Source: Hirschia sp. (GTDB taxonomy: Bacteria; Pseudomonadota; Alphaproteobacteria; Caulobacterales; Hyphomonadaceae). From it: a stretch of DNA of 64,000 bases. Below are positions 36,505-45,116 of the stretch, piece after piece. Location: the NCBI GenBank assembly GCA_002709235.1, contig PAQI01000024.1, forward strand, positions 207,581 to 271,580, read 5' to 3'. The position numbers were made by a program, and so were the translations under genes. The stretch's first letter is position 1. Each line of letters begins with the position of its first letter. The notes below the pieces were generated by a model. The model did no database searches and had not been told where the DNA came from. It was given only the letters and a program-made list of their open reading frames with translations.

Positions 36505-37311
36505 ATGACTTTGAAACTTGCCATTGCAGGAGTGGCTGGCCGTATGGGCCGCACACTCGTTTCCGCCGCCAGTTCCGCTGACGATCTTGAAGTTGTAGGC
36601 GGCACGGAACGTCCCGGCTCAGGTGAGCTGGGCCAGGACCCCGGCGTGCTGGCCGGAATCAGCCCTCTGGGTTTTGACTCGGTCGTCTCCGCCCAGGAAG
36701 CTGGCAAGGCGGCAGATGTCTGGATCGATTTCACATCTCCTGTCTCGACACTGGAAGCACTCGACGCCCTGAGCACCACCACTGTGCGTGCCGTGATCAT
36801 CGGAACCACAGGTTTCAATGACGCTGAAGAGGCTGCTCTTCGAAAACATGCCGAACGGTTCGTGATCGTGAAAGCGGGCAATTTCTCGCTGGGCGTCAAC
36901 CTGCTTGGCGCACTGGTAGAACAGGCCGCGGCACGCCTGGGTGATGACTGGGACATCGAAATCCTTGAAACCCATCACCGCCGCAAGGTGGATGCGCCAT
37001 CGGGAACAGCCCTGTTGCTCGGTGAAGCCGCCGCCAAGGGCAGGGGGGCAGATCTTTCAGAGCTTCGCACACCGCCCTATGATGGTATCACAGGTGCGCG
37101 CGAACCCGGCCGCATCGGCTTTTCCGTGCGTCGCTCAGGTGGGGTCATCGGTGATCATGAAGTGACGATTGCGTCCGATGACGAGATCCTCACCCTGCAA
37201 CACACGGCAATGAACCGCTTCATCTTTGCCAATGGTGCATTGCAGGCCTGCCGCTGGACCGCCAAACAATCGCCCGGCTTCTATTCCATGCGTGATGTTC
37301 TGAACCTCTGA
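36505..37311 (+). CDS. dapB: 4-hydroxy-tetrahydrodipicolinate reductase DapB
   Basis: A 268-residue enzyme of the diaminopimelate and lysine pathway. The cofactor loop is IAGVAGRMGRTL, and the substrate-side signature ETHHRRKVDAPSGTAL carries the catalytic His and Lys. Length is normal. I chose the ATG at 36505; a TTG two codons upstream is also in frame, and neither has a strong RBS. Located downstream of dnaJ on the same strand, 54 bases after it, so they may share transcripts. Confidence 0.95.
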   Translation: MTLKLAIAGVAGRMGRTLVSAASSADDLEVVGGTERPGSGELGQDPGVLAGISPLGFDSVVSAQEAGKAADVWIDFTSPVSTLEALDALSTTTVRAVIIGTTGFNDAEEAALRKHAERFVIVKAGNFSLGVNLLGALVEQAAARLGDDWDIEILETHHRRKVDAPSGTALLLGEAAAKGRGADLSELRTPPYDGITGAREPGRIGFSVRRSGGVIGDHEVTIASDDEILTLQHTAMNRFIFANGALQACRWTAKQSPGFYSMRDVLNL

Positions 37312-37340
37312 ACGTCAACGCGTGTGGGGACGTGGCGAAT

Positions 37341-38792
37341 ATGCAACCGGATCTTTTCACTTCTGCCCGCGACAAGATCGCCGCTATTCGCGATGGCCAT
37401 GTAACTGCGCGCAAATTGCTTGAAGACAGCCTCCTTCAGTTCCGCCGTATCAATCCAGATATCAACGCTGTTATCCGAACCGATCTGGACACTGCCAGAA
37501 AGCATGCGACCCGCCTGGATGAACTGGCAGCTGCTGGTGAATGGATGGGGCCGCTACATGGGCTGCCAATCACGGTCAAGGACACGTTTGACGTTGATGG
37601 CATGCCTGCGAGTGCAGGCGCAGAAAAATATGCGCGCCGCGCGCCACATACGCGCGATGCCTATGCTGTGGAGCGGCTGAAATCAGCCGGAGCCGTGATC
37701 TGGGGAAAATCAAACACGCCCTATCTCGCGGGCGATAATCAGACATTCAACACCCTGCACGGCATCACCAACAATCCCTATAATCCGGCCTTGACGCCTG
37801 GCGGTTCATCAGGTGGCTCGGCTGCGGCGATTGCATCGGGCATCTCGGCTCTGGAGCTGGGGTCCGATATTGGTGGCAGCCTGCGGCTACCGGCCCATTT
37901 TTGTGGGGTCTGCGCACTCAAACCCAGCTATGGCAGGATTTCCCAGATCGGACATGTTCCGCCCGAACCGGGCGCACTGTTTGAACGCCAGCTGAATGTT
38001 GTCGGACCGCTCGCACGCAATGTTGCAGATCTCAAACTGGCTTTTTCCGTTCTCACCAATGAGGTGCCAATAGAGCAGGACCCGGTGTCCACATCGCTCA
38101 GATCGCGGCGCATCGCGATATGGTCCGAAGAGGAGGGGTTTTCCCTTTCGGCAGATTGCGCACAGGCGGTGGAACGTGCAGCACAGGCTGCGCGCAAGGG
38201 TGAGGCCAGCGTTGCCAAGGCCAAGCCCGACATTGCAGGCCCACACCTTCTGGATGTCTACCTCAGACTGGTCGTGGCTGTGCTGTCCGAGGACATGCCC
38301 GCATCCACACGACGTTTCCTGAGCATGTACCGGCCTATCGCCAAGCTGATTGCCGATGAAAAGCCTTTCTCGCGGGCCAAATGGTCGCTTTATGCCACCA
38401 GCCGCTATCGTGATTGGGTTGAGGCCAATGAGATGCGCGCAAAGCTTCTGGTCATCGCAGAGCGTTTCTTTCGCAGCTGGGACGCGATCATTGCGCCGGT
38501 CTGTGCTGTCTCGGCCTTTCCGCATGATCATCGAGGTGGGTTGTTCAACCGTCGCATGATCGTTGATGGCCGCAAGGAACCTTATGTGTCCTACCTGTCG
38601 TGGATCTCGCTCGCGAGTGCCTGCAATCTGCCTGCAGTCGTAATTCCAGCAGGCCGCACATCAGATGGCATGCCGGTTGGGGTTCAGGTGATCGGTGCCC
38701 ACGGGCAGGACCAGAAAGTTCTGGATATCGCCGAGGCGCTTGAAGCCAATCTTGGTGGGTTCACCCCGCCGAAGAATTTGCAATCAGTCTGA
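37341..38792 (+). CDS. Amidase-signature family hydrolase
   Basis: A 483-residue amidase. The Ser-cisSer-Lys triad is evident: Lys in PITVKDTFDV and the Gly-Ser-rich LTPGGSSGGSAAAIASG with the cis-Ser, followed by GSDIGGSLRLPAHFCG with the nucleophilic Ser. It resembles fatty-acid-amide-hydrolase-like or general amidases rather than GatA, which has a different C-terminus and would sit beside gatB and gatC. Start: ATG 37341 with GGGGAC upstream; a GTG at 37332 is also possible. The substrate is unknown. Converges with the cyclophilin gene, four bases apart. Confidence 0.88.
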   Translation: MQPDLFTSARDKIAAIRDGHVTARKLLEDSLLQFRRINPDINAVIRTDLDTARKHATRLDELAAAGEWMGPLHGLPITVKDTFDVDGMPASAGAEKYARRAPHTRDAYAVERLKSAGAVIWGKSNTPYLAGDNQTFNTLHGITNNPYNPALTPGGSSGGSAAAIASGISALELGSDIGGSLRLPAHFCGVCALKPSYGRISQIGHVPPEPGALFERQLNVVGPLARNVADLKLAFSVLTNEVPIEQDPVSTSLRSRRIAIWSEEEGFSLSADCAQAVERAAQAARKGEASVAKAKPDIAGPHLLDVYLRLVVAVLSEDMPASTRRFLSMYRPIAKLIADEKPFSRAKWSLYATSRYRDWVEANEMRAKLLVIAERFFRSWDAIIAPVCAVSAFPHDHRGGLFNRRMIVDGRKEPYVSYLSWISLASACNLPAVVIPAGRTSDGMPVGVQVIGAHGQDQKVLDIAEALEANLGGFTPPKNLQSV

Positions 38793-38796
38793 TCGT

Positions 38797-39702
38797 CTAT
38801 TTGAGGCGCTTTGCCGGAACTGGCATATCGCAGATATCCACCACTTCAGGCGGTGTATTGTAAAAGAAGGGATCGCGCCGCACGCGCTTTGATCTTTTGG
38901 CATTCGCAAAGGAATTGCTGTCGGTCTTCATCACTTCCACAACCGGTCGGGAGTCTTCTGGCATGTCGCTGGCCAGTGTGACGGTGAAGATCCTGTCGCC
39001 ACTTGCGGGTGCCTGGATCACTCCGGACTCGATCTCACGGTCGCCACGCCGGACCATCTGGACATATTCCATGCCGGAAACCACGCGTCCGAACACGGTC
39101 AGATTGCGATCCAGATAGCGCTGGGCATCCAGCACGATGTAATAATCGGCAGCACCTGAATTGGGATCTGTGTCGCGCGCCATGGCAACTGCGCCAGGAC
39201 AATGCAGCAGCCATTCAGTGCCTGATTCCATGTTTCGTGCTGCTGCAAAGCCGTTCAGATGACCGACTTCAGCGGCGTAAAGGTCAGCATTCCCCAGCGG
39301 TGTGAAACTGCCATCAGTCGCAATTGCGCGCTCATTCTCGTTCATCAGGGGCGGATAGTCTTCGGACTTATCATTTCCGTTCAGGCCAGTCTGGGCGACG
39401 AAGCCGTCAATGACGCGATAGAATTCCGTATTGTTAAGGGCGCGATCTGTTGCCAGCTTGCGCATGCGTGCGGCGTGGCCGGGAGCAAAATTGGGGTTCA
39501 GCTCGATCAGTGTTTCACCATGCGCTGTCTTCAGGACCAGCAGGTTTTCAGGCGCAATCTTTCGCCAGTCCGGCCCGGTTTCAGCCTCGATCATCGCAAT
39601 TGTTTCTGCGGGCGGAGAGGCAAGGGGTGTTTCCGATTGCGCAGCTTGTGAGCATGCAGTGATGGCGAGTGCCGCCAGGGCAATTGCAATAGGACGTCTC
39701 AT
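38797..39702 (-). CDS. Cyclophilin-type peptidyl-prolyl isomerase, lipoprotein
   Basis: A 301-residue exported protein. The signal peptide ends ITACSQ (Cys about 17), a lipobox. The cyclophilin fold is seen in NNTEFYRVIDGFVAQTG, NSGAADYYIVLDAQRYLDR and LTVFGRVVSGMEYVQ. An insertion of about 50 residues and a long C-terminal tail with Lys/Arg-rich RSKRVRRD make it larger than typical single-domain cyclophilins. It probably acts on folding of envelope proteins. The ATG overlaps the gloA stop by one base, so the two are coupled. Confidence 0.87.
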   Translation of the reverse strand: MRRPIAIALAALAITACSQAAQSETPLASPPAETIAMIEAETGPDWRKIAPENLLVLKTAHGETLIELNPNFAPGHAARMRKLATDRALNNTEFYRVIDGFVAQTGLNGNDKSEDYPPLMNENERAIATDGSFTPLGNADLYAAEVGHLNGFAAARNMESGTEWLLHCPGAVAMARDTDPNSGAADYYIVLDAQRYLDRNLTVFGRVVSGMEYVQMVRRGDREIESGVIQAPASGDRIFTVTLASDMPEDSRPVVEVMKTDSNSFANAKRSKRVRRDPFFYNTPPEVVDICDMPVPAKRLK

Positions 39703-40169
39703 TACCAGCTCCCGATATTGTCTGCGCTTGCCCAGGGTTCCTGCGGGGCGAGCCGTTCGCCCTTTTGCAGGAGTTCGACTGAAATACCATCCGGTGAACG
39801 GACAAACGCCATATAGCCATCGCGCGGTGGACGATTGATCGTCACACCCATTTTCGACAGATGCGCGCAGGTCTCATAGATGTTTTCGACCTCATAGGCG
39901 ACATGCCCGAAATTGCGTCCGCCGGAATAATCCTCAGGATCCCAGTTATAGGTCAGCTCCAGCATGGGCAGGCCCGATCGCAGCGGATTTTCAGCTGTAT
40001 TGTCAGATCTGGCGATGTCATCCGGTGCCGCAAGAAACACCAATGTGAAGCGGCCTGCTTCATTGTCCACGCGCCGAAACTCCTTGAGCCCCAAACCATC
40101 GCAGAAAAACCGCAAGGTGGCGTCCAGATCACGGACACGGATCATGGTGTGAAGAAAAGCAATGCTCAT
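39702..40169 (-). CDS. gloA: Glyoxalase I (lactoylglutathione lyase) GloA
   Basis: A 155-residue VOC-fold enzyme converting the hemithioacetal of methylglyoxal and glutathione to S-lactoylglutathione. The four metal ligands can be placed: H in FLHTMIRVRD, E in MLELTYNW, H in FGHVAYEVENI, and E in DGISVELLQ. Start: ATG 40169 (MSIAFLHTM); a 44-residue upstream extension is not family-like. The glutathione it needs is made by GshB, encoded about 15 kb away. Confidence 0.93.
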   Translation of the reverse strand: MSIAFLHTMIRVRDLDATLRFFCDGLGLKEFRRVDNEAGRFTLVFLAAPDDIARSDNTAENPLRSGLPMLELTYNWDPEDYSGGRNFGHVAYEVENIYETCAHLSKMGVTINRPPRDGYMAFVRSPDGISVELLQKGERLAPQEPWASADNIGSW

Positions 40170-40215
40170 GAAGTGGCCTTTGGTGTTGATATGTCGTGTC
40201 AGGAGCGCGCGACAG

Positions 40216-40686
40216 TCAGCTGGTCTGTAATTCCCGCGCCAGCTCCTTGTCGAGTGATTTGGGTTTGTTGTGGTGATAGAGCCGCGCAAAGATCCCTGCA
40301 ATCACAATCCAGAACGCGATGACCAGCAATGTCATGAAGAACAACCAGGGAGCCAGACCGTAATCCATGTCGGCTTCGCGACCGGAGGAGTTCCAGAATA
40401 TGCCATAGATCCGCTCACTGGCCAGATAGGCGGCGGGCAGGGCCAGCAAAGCTGTCAGCCAGGCCGCAGCCGCATAAATAGCAGGGCGTGGACCATGCGC
40501 ACGCATATAGACGCTGCCGAAACGATCAGGGCCCAGCTGGGCAAGGCGGGGGTCTTCAGCGTGCGTCGCATCATAGATGGCTTTGGCATCGGCGCGGGTC
40601 GTGGCGATGCGATAGAATATGAATGCGCCCCACAAGATCACGGTGGCGAAGATGATGATGTACCAGAAAAGGCCGTAACCATACAT
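40216..40686 (-). CDS. Small membrane protein of unknown function
   Basis: A 156-residue protein I do not recognise. Three predicted membrane helices: about 8-27 (YIIIFATVILWGAFIFYRIA), 70-90 (AIYAAAAWLTALLALPAAYL) and 112-136 (WLFFMTLLVIAFWIVIAGIF). A hydrophilic loop (30-65) lies between the first and second, and the tail is basic. RBS AAAGGA. Neighbours gloA and a DUF2244 protein give no clear functional hint. Confidence 0.75.
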   Translation of the reverse strand: MYGYGLFWYIIIFATVILWGAFIFYRIATTRADAKAIYDATHAEDPRLAQLGPDRFGSVYMRAHGPRPAIYAAAAWLTALLALPAAYLASERIYGIFWNSSGREADMDYGLAPWLFFMTLLVIAFWIVIAGIFARLYHHNKPKSLDKELARELQTS

Positions 40687-40732
40687 GTGTCAGTCCTTTC
40701 AGATCATTTGGTCCTGGATCGTGTCGTGCCGC

Positions 40733-41221
40733 CTATTCGGCAGCGTAGCGTTCTGATTTGGCGTCATGGAGCGCCGAACGCAATGACTTCACGAAATCCT
40801 GACGTTCGTCCAGCGTCAGAAACTTGCCGATCAGATAGGCCTTTCCCGAAGCAGCAATACGAATGGCCTGGCCAGGATGAGGCCCGTTGCAGTCAATTTC
40901 CACCCGCGCAAATGAGGAGGGCAGGCTGGCTGTGGTTTCACGACCCCTTCCGTCAACATGCCGCAAATCAATGCTTCTGGATGTCACACGAATGAAAGTG
41001 CGTTGTTTCTGGTCACGAAAACACAGTTTGAAGCAATACCACAGCGCCAGAACATCCAGTCCGAGAAAGCCGACAATCGGCAGGAATCCCAGCGACAGGA
41101 AATAGAGACCCATAAACCCGCAGCATGTGGCCATGATCGCCATGACAATGAAAAATCCGCGCGGGCTCAAGGAGCGCGAAGGCGCGAGTTCGGCATCCAT
41201 ATAGACCGGCATGGCATTCAT
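40733..41221 (-). CDS. DUF2244 family membrane protein
   Basis: A 162-residue protein of the DUF2244 family. Two adjacent membrane helices (about 24-42 and 45-63) precede a soluble beta-rich part containing RTFIRVTSRSIDLRHVDGRGRE. In many alphaproteobacteria a DUF2244 gene is divergent from nth, as here (124 bases between). The role is unknown. RBS GAGGAA precedes the ATG at 41221. Confidence 0.85.
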   Translation of the reverse strand: MNAMPVYMDAELAPSRSLSPRGFFIVMAIMATCCGFMGLYFLSLGFLPIVGFLGLDVLALWYCFKLCFRDQKQRTFIRVTSRSIDLRHVDGRGRETTASLPSSFARVEIDCNGPHPGQAIRIAASGKAYLIGKFLTLDERQDFVKSLRSALHDAKSERYAAE

Positions 41222-41344
41222 GGCGTTGGTTCCTCATACCCATCTGCGGAGTATTGAAGATAAATATGCTTTCGCGGCCAGAATTTGCTAGGGCAAAGCG
41301 TCGCAAATCAATCACCGCCATCCAAATCGCCCAAGACTGTAGCC

Positions 41345-42031
41345 ATGCCTGACGCCAAGCCTTCCCAACGCAAACGAAAATCGATTCCACGTTCGCGATT
41401 GAACAAGGATGAGATCTTTCGACTTTATTCTGCGCTGGCAGAAGACCGGCCAGACCCGAAAACAGAGCTGGAATTCGTCAATCCGTTCACGCTGGTCGTC
41501 GCGGTGGCGCTGTCTGCCCAGGCGACGGATGTCGGTGTGAACAAGGCCACGCGCAAACTCTTCGCAATTGCCGACACACCGGAAAAGATGGTCGCGCTGG
41601 GTGAGGAGGGCGTGGCCGAACATATCCGCACCATCGGTCTTTGGCGCAACAAGGCCAGGAATGTCGTGGCTTTGTCGAAGATGATTCTTGAAGATTTCGG
41701 CGGCGACGTGCCGCAATCACGCGATGATCTGGTCAAACTTCCCGGGGTCGGTCGCAAGACGGCCAATGTGGTGATGAATGAAGCTTTCGGCCATCCGACC
41801 GTTGCAGTCGACACTCATATATTTCGTGTTTCCAATCGCACGGGCCTGGCTCCGGGCAAGACACCCGATCACGTCGAGGCATTGCTGGAGCGGGTGACGC
41901 CGGACATGTTTCTCAAAGGCGCGCATCACTGGCTGATCCTGCATGGGCGTTATGTCTGCGTTGCGCGAAAACCCAAATGCGCCAGATGTACGATCCATGA
42001 AATCTGCAAATTCAAGGAAAAGACGGCCTGA
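41345..42031 (+). CDS. nth: Endonuclease III (DNA glycosylase/AP lyase)
   Basis: A 228-residue base-excision repair enzyme removing oxidised pyrimidines. The helix-hairpin-helix KLPGVGRKTANVV carries the catalytic Lys, DTHIFRVSNR the catalytic Asp. The [4Fe-4S] ligands C-x6-C-x2-C-x5-C are in CVARKPKCARCTIHEIC. The N-terminal 20 residues are basic. I chose ATG 41345 (MPDAKPSQRK) over a reading 20 codons longer. Confidence 0.95.
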   Translation: MPDAKPSQRKRKSIPRSRLNKDEIFRLYSALAEDRPDPKTELEFVNPFTLVVAVALSAQATDVGVNKATRKLFAIADTPEKMVALGEEGVAEHIRTIGLWRNKARNVVALSKMILEDFGGDVPQSRDDLVKLPGVGRKTANVVMNEAFGHPTVAVDTHIFRVSNRTGLAPGKTPDHVEALLERVTPDMFLKGAHHWLILHGRYVCVARKPKCARCTIHEICKFKEKTA

Positions 42032-42052
42032 CCAGAACGCGCTGATCAGGCC
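42025..42052. terminator. Convergent hairpin between nth and the ATP-grasp gene
   Basis: GGCCTGA (42025-42031) pairs with TCAGGCC (42046-42052). Both stop codons lie inside the stem, so the structure could end transcription in both directions. No T tract. Confidence 0.4.
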
Positions 42053-42927
42053 AGCCTGCGTATGATCGCATCTGCCAGCATCCTGCCCAGATCAGGGCCT
42101 TGCTGGGGATAAAGATAGGGCTCGATCAGTTCAGCTTCCATCAATAGGAGGTTTCCGTCAGGGCCACGCAACATGTCGATCCGCGCATAAAGCGGACTTT
42201 GATCAGGCAGAAGCGTCAAAATCGATTTGGCAGCATCCAGATCGGATTGTTGGGGCTCAACAGCACTTTCCGTTCCGCCATAGGCCGACTGGATGCGATA
42301 ATCACCGGTTTGCGGACGTTTGATCAACGCGTGTGAGAACGCTCCATCCACGAAGATGAAGGAATATTCGCCCTCGCTGCGTATCTGCGGCAGGAAGGGC
42401 TGTAACATGGCGGGTGATGCAAACAGTGCGTTTTCGTCGATATGCGCGTCACGTTCGACCAGTATCTGGTCGCGGGCACCTGCACCGATCTGTTTTTTTA
42501 CCACAAGTCGGTCGGTATCAAATTGTGCCATGGCGTCATTGATGTTGGTGATGGTCGGACGATCAACCCACTGTGTCGGGATGATCGTGCCGCCCTTTGT
42601 CTCAATGGATCTGAGATAGGATTTGTCGATATTCCATTTCACCAATTCGGATGAATTGAAGACCGGCATACGCGCTTCCAGCCATTCCAGCCGGGCGATG
42701 AATGCATCCCATTGATCTTCATAATCCCATGTGGTGCCGATAATGGCGGCATCACAATCACCAAAATCGGATTCGGCTGCGCGCCAGTCCAGTTCCACCA
42801 GCATTGCATCATGATCGCGCAGGGCAGGGCGCAGGGCTGCGACCTGGAAATCATGTTCAAATGCATCAACGCGTCGGTCAACAGCGCCTGGCAAGGTGCT
42901 GTCACAGGCCAGAAAAGCGATTTTCAT
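42046..42927 (-). CDS. ATP-grasp family ligase
   Basis: A 293-residue ATP-grasp protein of the RimK/glutathione-synthetase-like class. Lys-rich VVKKQIGAGARDQILV binds ATP; the acidic end LLLMEAELIEPYLYPQQGP carries the metal-binding Glu residues, with E in place of the usual N in the second position. It resembles proteins such as cycloserine-pathway DcsG and uncharacterised YheCD-type ligases; the substrate cannot be told. It stands alone, divergent from a PfkB kinase (105 bases). Confidence 0.8.
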   Translation of the reverse strand: MKIAFLACDSTLPGAVDRRVDAFEHDFQVAALRPALRDHDAMLVELDWRAAESDFGDCDAAIIGTTWDYEDQWDAFIARLEWLEARMPVFNSSELVKWNIDKSYLRSIETKGGTIIPTQWVDRPTITNINDAMAQFDTDRLVVKKQIGAGARDQILVERDAHIDENALFASPAMLQPFLPQIRSEGEYSFIFVDGAFSHALIKRPQTGDYRIQSAYGGTESAVEPQQSDLDAAKSILTLLPDQSPLYARIDMLRGPDGNLLLMEAELIEPYLYPQQGPDLGRMLADAIIRRLA

Positions 42928-43032
42928 GGATTTGTATTCTCATTCATTGCATTGGCGCGTGGCACCGGGCGTCCTATAGGGGGGATTCGACCCCGACACC
43001 AGAGCGAACGGCCAGATAGAAAGACACAACCC

Positions 43033-44031
43033 ATGACCCAGACCAGATTTGATGTTGCAGCCCTTGGCAATGCAATCATGGATGTGATCGCGAGTGTCGA
43101 GGACCGATTTCTCGAAGACATGGATATTCCCAAGGCACGAATGAACATGATCGATGAGACACGTGCGGACATGCTCTATGAGGCTCTGCCCGAAGACCGC
43201 ATCGAGACATCTGGCGGATCAGCGGGCAATACAATTGCCTGTCTGAGGAGCTTCGGAGCCAGTGCTGCATTCATGGGCAAGGTCGCGCAGGATGCACTGG
43301 GCAATGCCTATAGGCAGGACATGGAAAATATCGGTGCCGCATTCTTCGGTGAGCCGCTGGTAAATGGACCCTCGACCGCACGCTCAATGATTGCCGTGAC
43401 CCCTGATGGCGAACGCTCGATGAACACGTTTCTGGGCGCATCCACGGAATTTGAAGCCAATGACATCAGCGAAGACATCGTCACCAATAGTGACTGGCTA
43501 TATCTTGAAGGCTATCTGTTCGACAAACCTGCCGCCAAGACGGCTTTTGTCCATGCTTCGGAAATTGCCGTGAAGGCCGGGCGCAAGGTTGCCGTTACAT
43601 TATCTGATGTTTTCTGCGTGGAACGTCACCGCGATGCGTTCCGGCATCTTGTGCGCACCCATGTCGACCTTGTGTTTGGCAATGAGGCGGAAATCCTCTC
43701 GCTTTACGAAACCGACGATTTCGATGCCGCCATTGCGCAACTTCAACAGGAAACGCGCTTTGCTGCGATCACGCGCTCCGAAAAGGGTGCCGTGGTGATC
43801 GATGGTGACCGCAAGATCGTTGTTCCCACGGAGCCTGTCGAGAAGGTCATTGATGCGACAGGTGCAGGCGATGCCTATGCGGGCGGCTTCCTGTTTGGAC
43901 TGTCACGCAATCTGGATCTGGAAACCTGCGCGAAGCTTGGAAATCTGGCGGCTGGCGAGGTAATCCAGCAATATGGCCCGCGTCCAAGCAGAAACCTGCT
44001 TGAGATCGCCAGGGGGAGGGGACTGCTTTAA
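43033..44031 (+). CDS. PfkB-family kinase, adenosine-kinase-like
   Basis: A 332-residue ribokinase-fold kinase. The second PfkB signature DATGAGDAYAGGFLFGL places the catalytic Asp at residue 280. The N-terminal GNAIMDVIASV and SGGSAGNTIACLRSFG are typical of the bacterial adenosine kinase group, which phosphorylates adenosine to AMP. It could be a different nucleoside or sugar kinase. ATG 43033 is chosen over a long upstream reading that runs antisense into the ATP-grasp gene. Its stop overlaps the isomerase stop on the other strand (TTAA at 44028). Confidence 0.88.
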   Translation: MTQTRFDVAALGNAIMDVIASVEDRFLEDMDIPKARMNMIDETRADMLYEALPEDRIETSGGSAGNTIACLRSFGASAAFMGKVAQDALGNAYRQDMENIGAAFFGEPLVNGPSTARSMIAVTPDGERSMNTFLGASTEFEANDISEDIVTNSDWLYLEGYLFDKPAAKTAFVHASEIAVKAGRKVAVTLSDVFCVERHRDAFRHLVRTHVDLVFGNEAEILSLYETDDFDAAIAQLQQETRFAAITRSEKGAVVIDGDRKIVVPTEPVEKVIDATGAGDAYAGGFLFGLSRNLDLETCAKLGNLAAGEVIQQYGPRPSRNLLEIARGRGLL

Positions 44032-44621
44032 CCGGCCTTTTGCAGCGCTTCTTCCACGAATTGAAGTCTGTCCTGCCCAAAGAACATCTCATCGCCGACA
44101 AAGAATGTCGGCGTTCCGAAAGCACCGCGATCGACGGCTTCCTGGGTGTGTGACTGGAGGAGTTCCTTGTTGACCGGATCATTTGCCACGCTCCAGAACG
44201 CATCCGCGCTGATGCCCGCTTTTTCCAGGAGCTCGTCGAGTGTGGCGCTGTCTGCGACATTGGCACCATCACGCCAGATGGCATTGAAACTTGTATCTAG
44301 CAGGGGTTTGAAAAGATCCGTGTGGCGCCAGCCCTCCAATGCACGCTGAATCGGAGCTGTATTCATCGGGAAATGCCTGTTCATGGACATGGGCACACCG
44401 GCCGCATTTGCGCAGCGCTGGAAGTCCTTGACCATGTATTTTGCCTTGGCCGGGTTGGCGATCGGCGGTTTGACACCAAGTGTTGTGAACAGTCCCATCA
44501 AGCTGATGGGTTTCCAGTCGATCTCGGCCATGGCGCGTTCCGCTATCTTGGGCAATTGGGCCCAGGCCAGGTAGCTGGCGGGACTGACAACATCGAAATA
44601 GATCTCGACTCGCGCTGACAT
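44028..44621 (-). CDS. DsbA-family 2-hydroxychromene-2-carboxylate isomerase-like protein
   Basis: A 197-residue thioredoxin-fold protein of the kappa-GST/HCCA isomerase group. In place of a C-x-x-C pair it has VVSPASYLA with Ser13 and Ser16, as expected for this class; GTPTFFVGDEMFFGQDRL is the cis-Pro region. It would use glutathione as cofactor. No naphthalene-degradation genes are near, so the true substrate is unknown. I chose ATG 44621 with AAGGA nine bases upstream. Divergent from an HxlR regulator, likely its controller. Confidence 0.88.
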   Translation of the reverse strand: MSARVEIYFDVVSPASYLAWAQLPKIAERAMAEIDWKPISLMGLFTTLGVKPPIANPAKAKYMVKDFQRCANAAGVPMSMNRHFPMNTAPIQRALEGWRHTDLFKPLLDTSFNAIWRDGANVADSATLDELLEKAGISADAFWSVANDPVNKELLQSHTQEAVDRGAFGTPTFFVGDEMFFGQDRLQFVEEALQKAG

Positions 44622-44641
44622 GATCGGCATCCTTTTATGAA

Positions 44642-44676
44642 TTCTGTTTCAGAACTGACGTAAGGTCCTTTCTTAC
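44642..44676. promoter_or_regulatory. Candidate HxlR operator in the isomerase/hxlR divergent promoter
   Basis: Two inverted repeats: TTCTG-TTT-CAGAA (44642-44654) and GTAAG-N7-CTTAC (44660-44676), the latter with a nested AAGG-T-CCTT (44662-44670). GTAAG/CTTAC half-sites are the kind bound by HxlR-family proteins. Confidence 0.5.
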
Positions 44677-44705
44677 ATGGGCAAATCAGCTTTATATTAC
44701 CAGCC

Positions 44706-45116
44706 ATGAAATGGGATGATCTTTCAGACGACTGGTGTCCTGTCGCGCGCACGCTTGGTGTGATCGGCGATCGCTGGACGATTTTGATCGTGCGTGATTG
44801 CGTTCTCGGCATTTCACGTTTCGAAGGATTTCAGAAAAGTCTTGGGATCACGCGCCATGTGCTGGCGGATCGTCTCAAGCGCCTTGTAGACGCAGATGTC
44901 CTGACAAAGCAGCCCTATCAGACGGGTCCCGTCCGATATGATTATCTGCTGACGGACCGCGGCAAGGATCTGAGCGATGTCCTCTCAGCCCTGCGAGACT
45001 GGGGCAGGGAACATGTCCCCCTGCGCCGCCCCTGTGCGACAGCGACCGACCATGAATTGGCGTGCCGCACAGAGACAGAAAAAGTCGTGATCAGGACTGC
45101 GCAGGACCAAGACTGA
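44706..45116 (+). CDS. HxlR-family transcriptional regulator
   Basis: A 136-residue winged-helix regulator. The conserved DDWCPVARTLGVIGDRWTILIVRD opens the domain, with Cys11 at the position used for thiol-based redox sensing in several HxlR members. FEGFQKSLGITRHVLADRLKRL is the recognition-helix region. Divergent from the isomerase gene, which it probably controls. The last 26 bases overlap the 3' end of grpE on the other strand. Confidence 0.92.
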   Translation: MKWDDLSDDWCPVARTLGVIGDRWTILIVRDCVLGISRFEGFQKSLGITRHVLADRLKRLVDADVLTKQPYQTGPVRYDYLLTDRGKDLSDVLSALRDWGREHVPLRRPCATATDHELACRTETEKVVIRTAQDQD

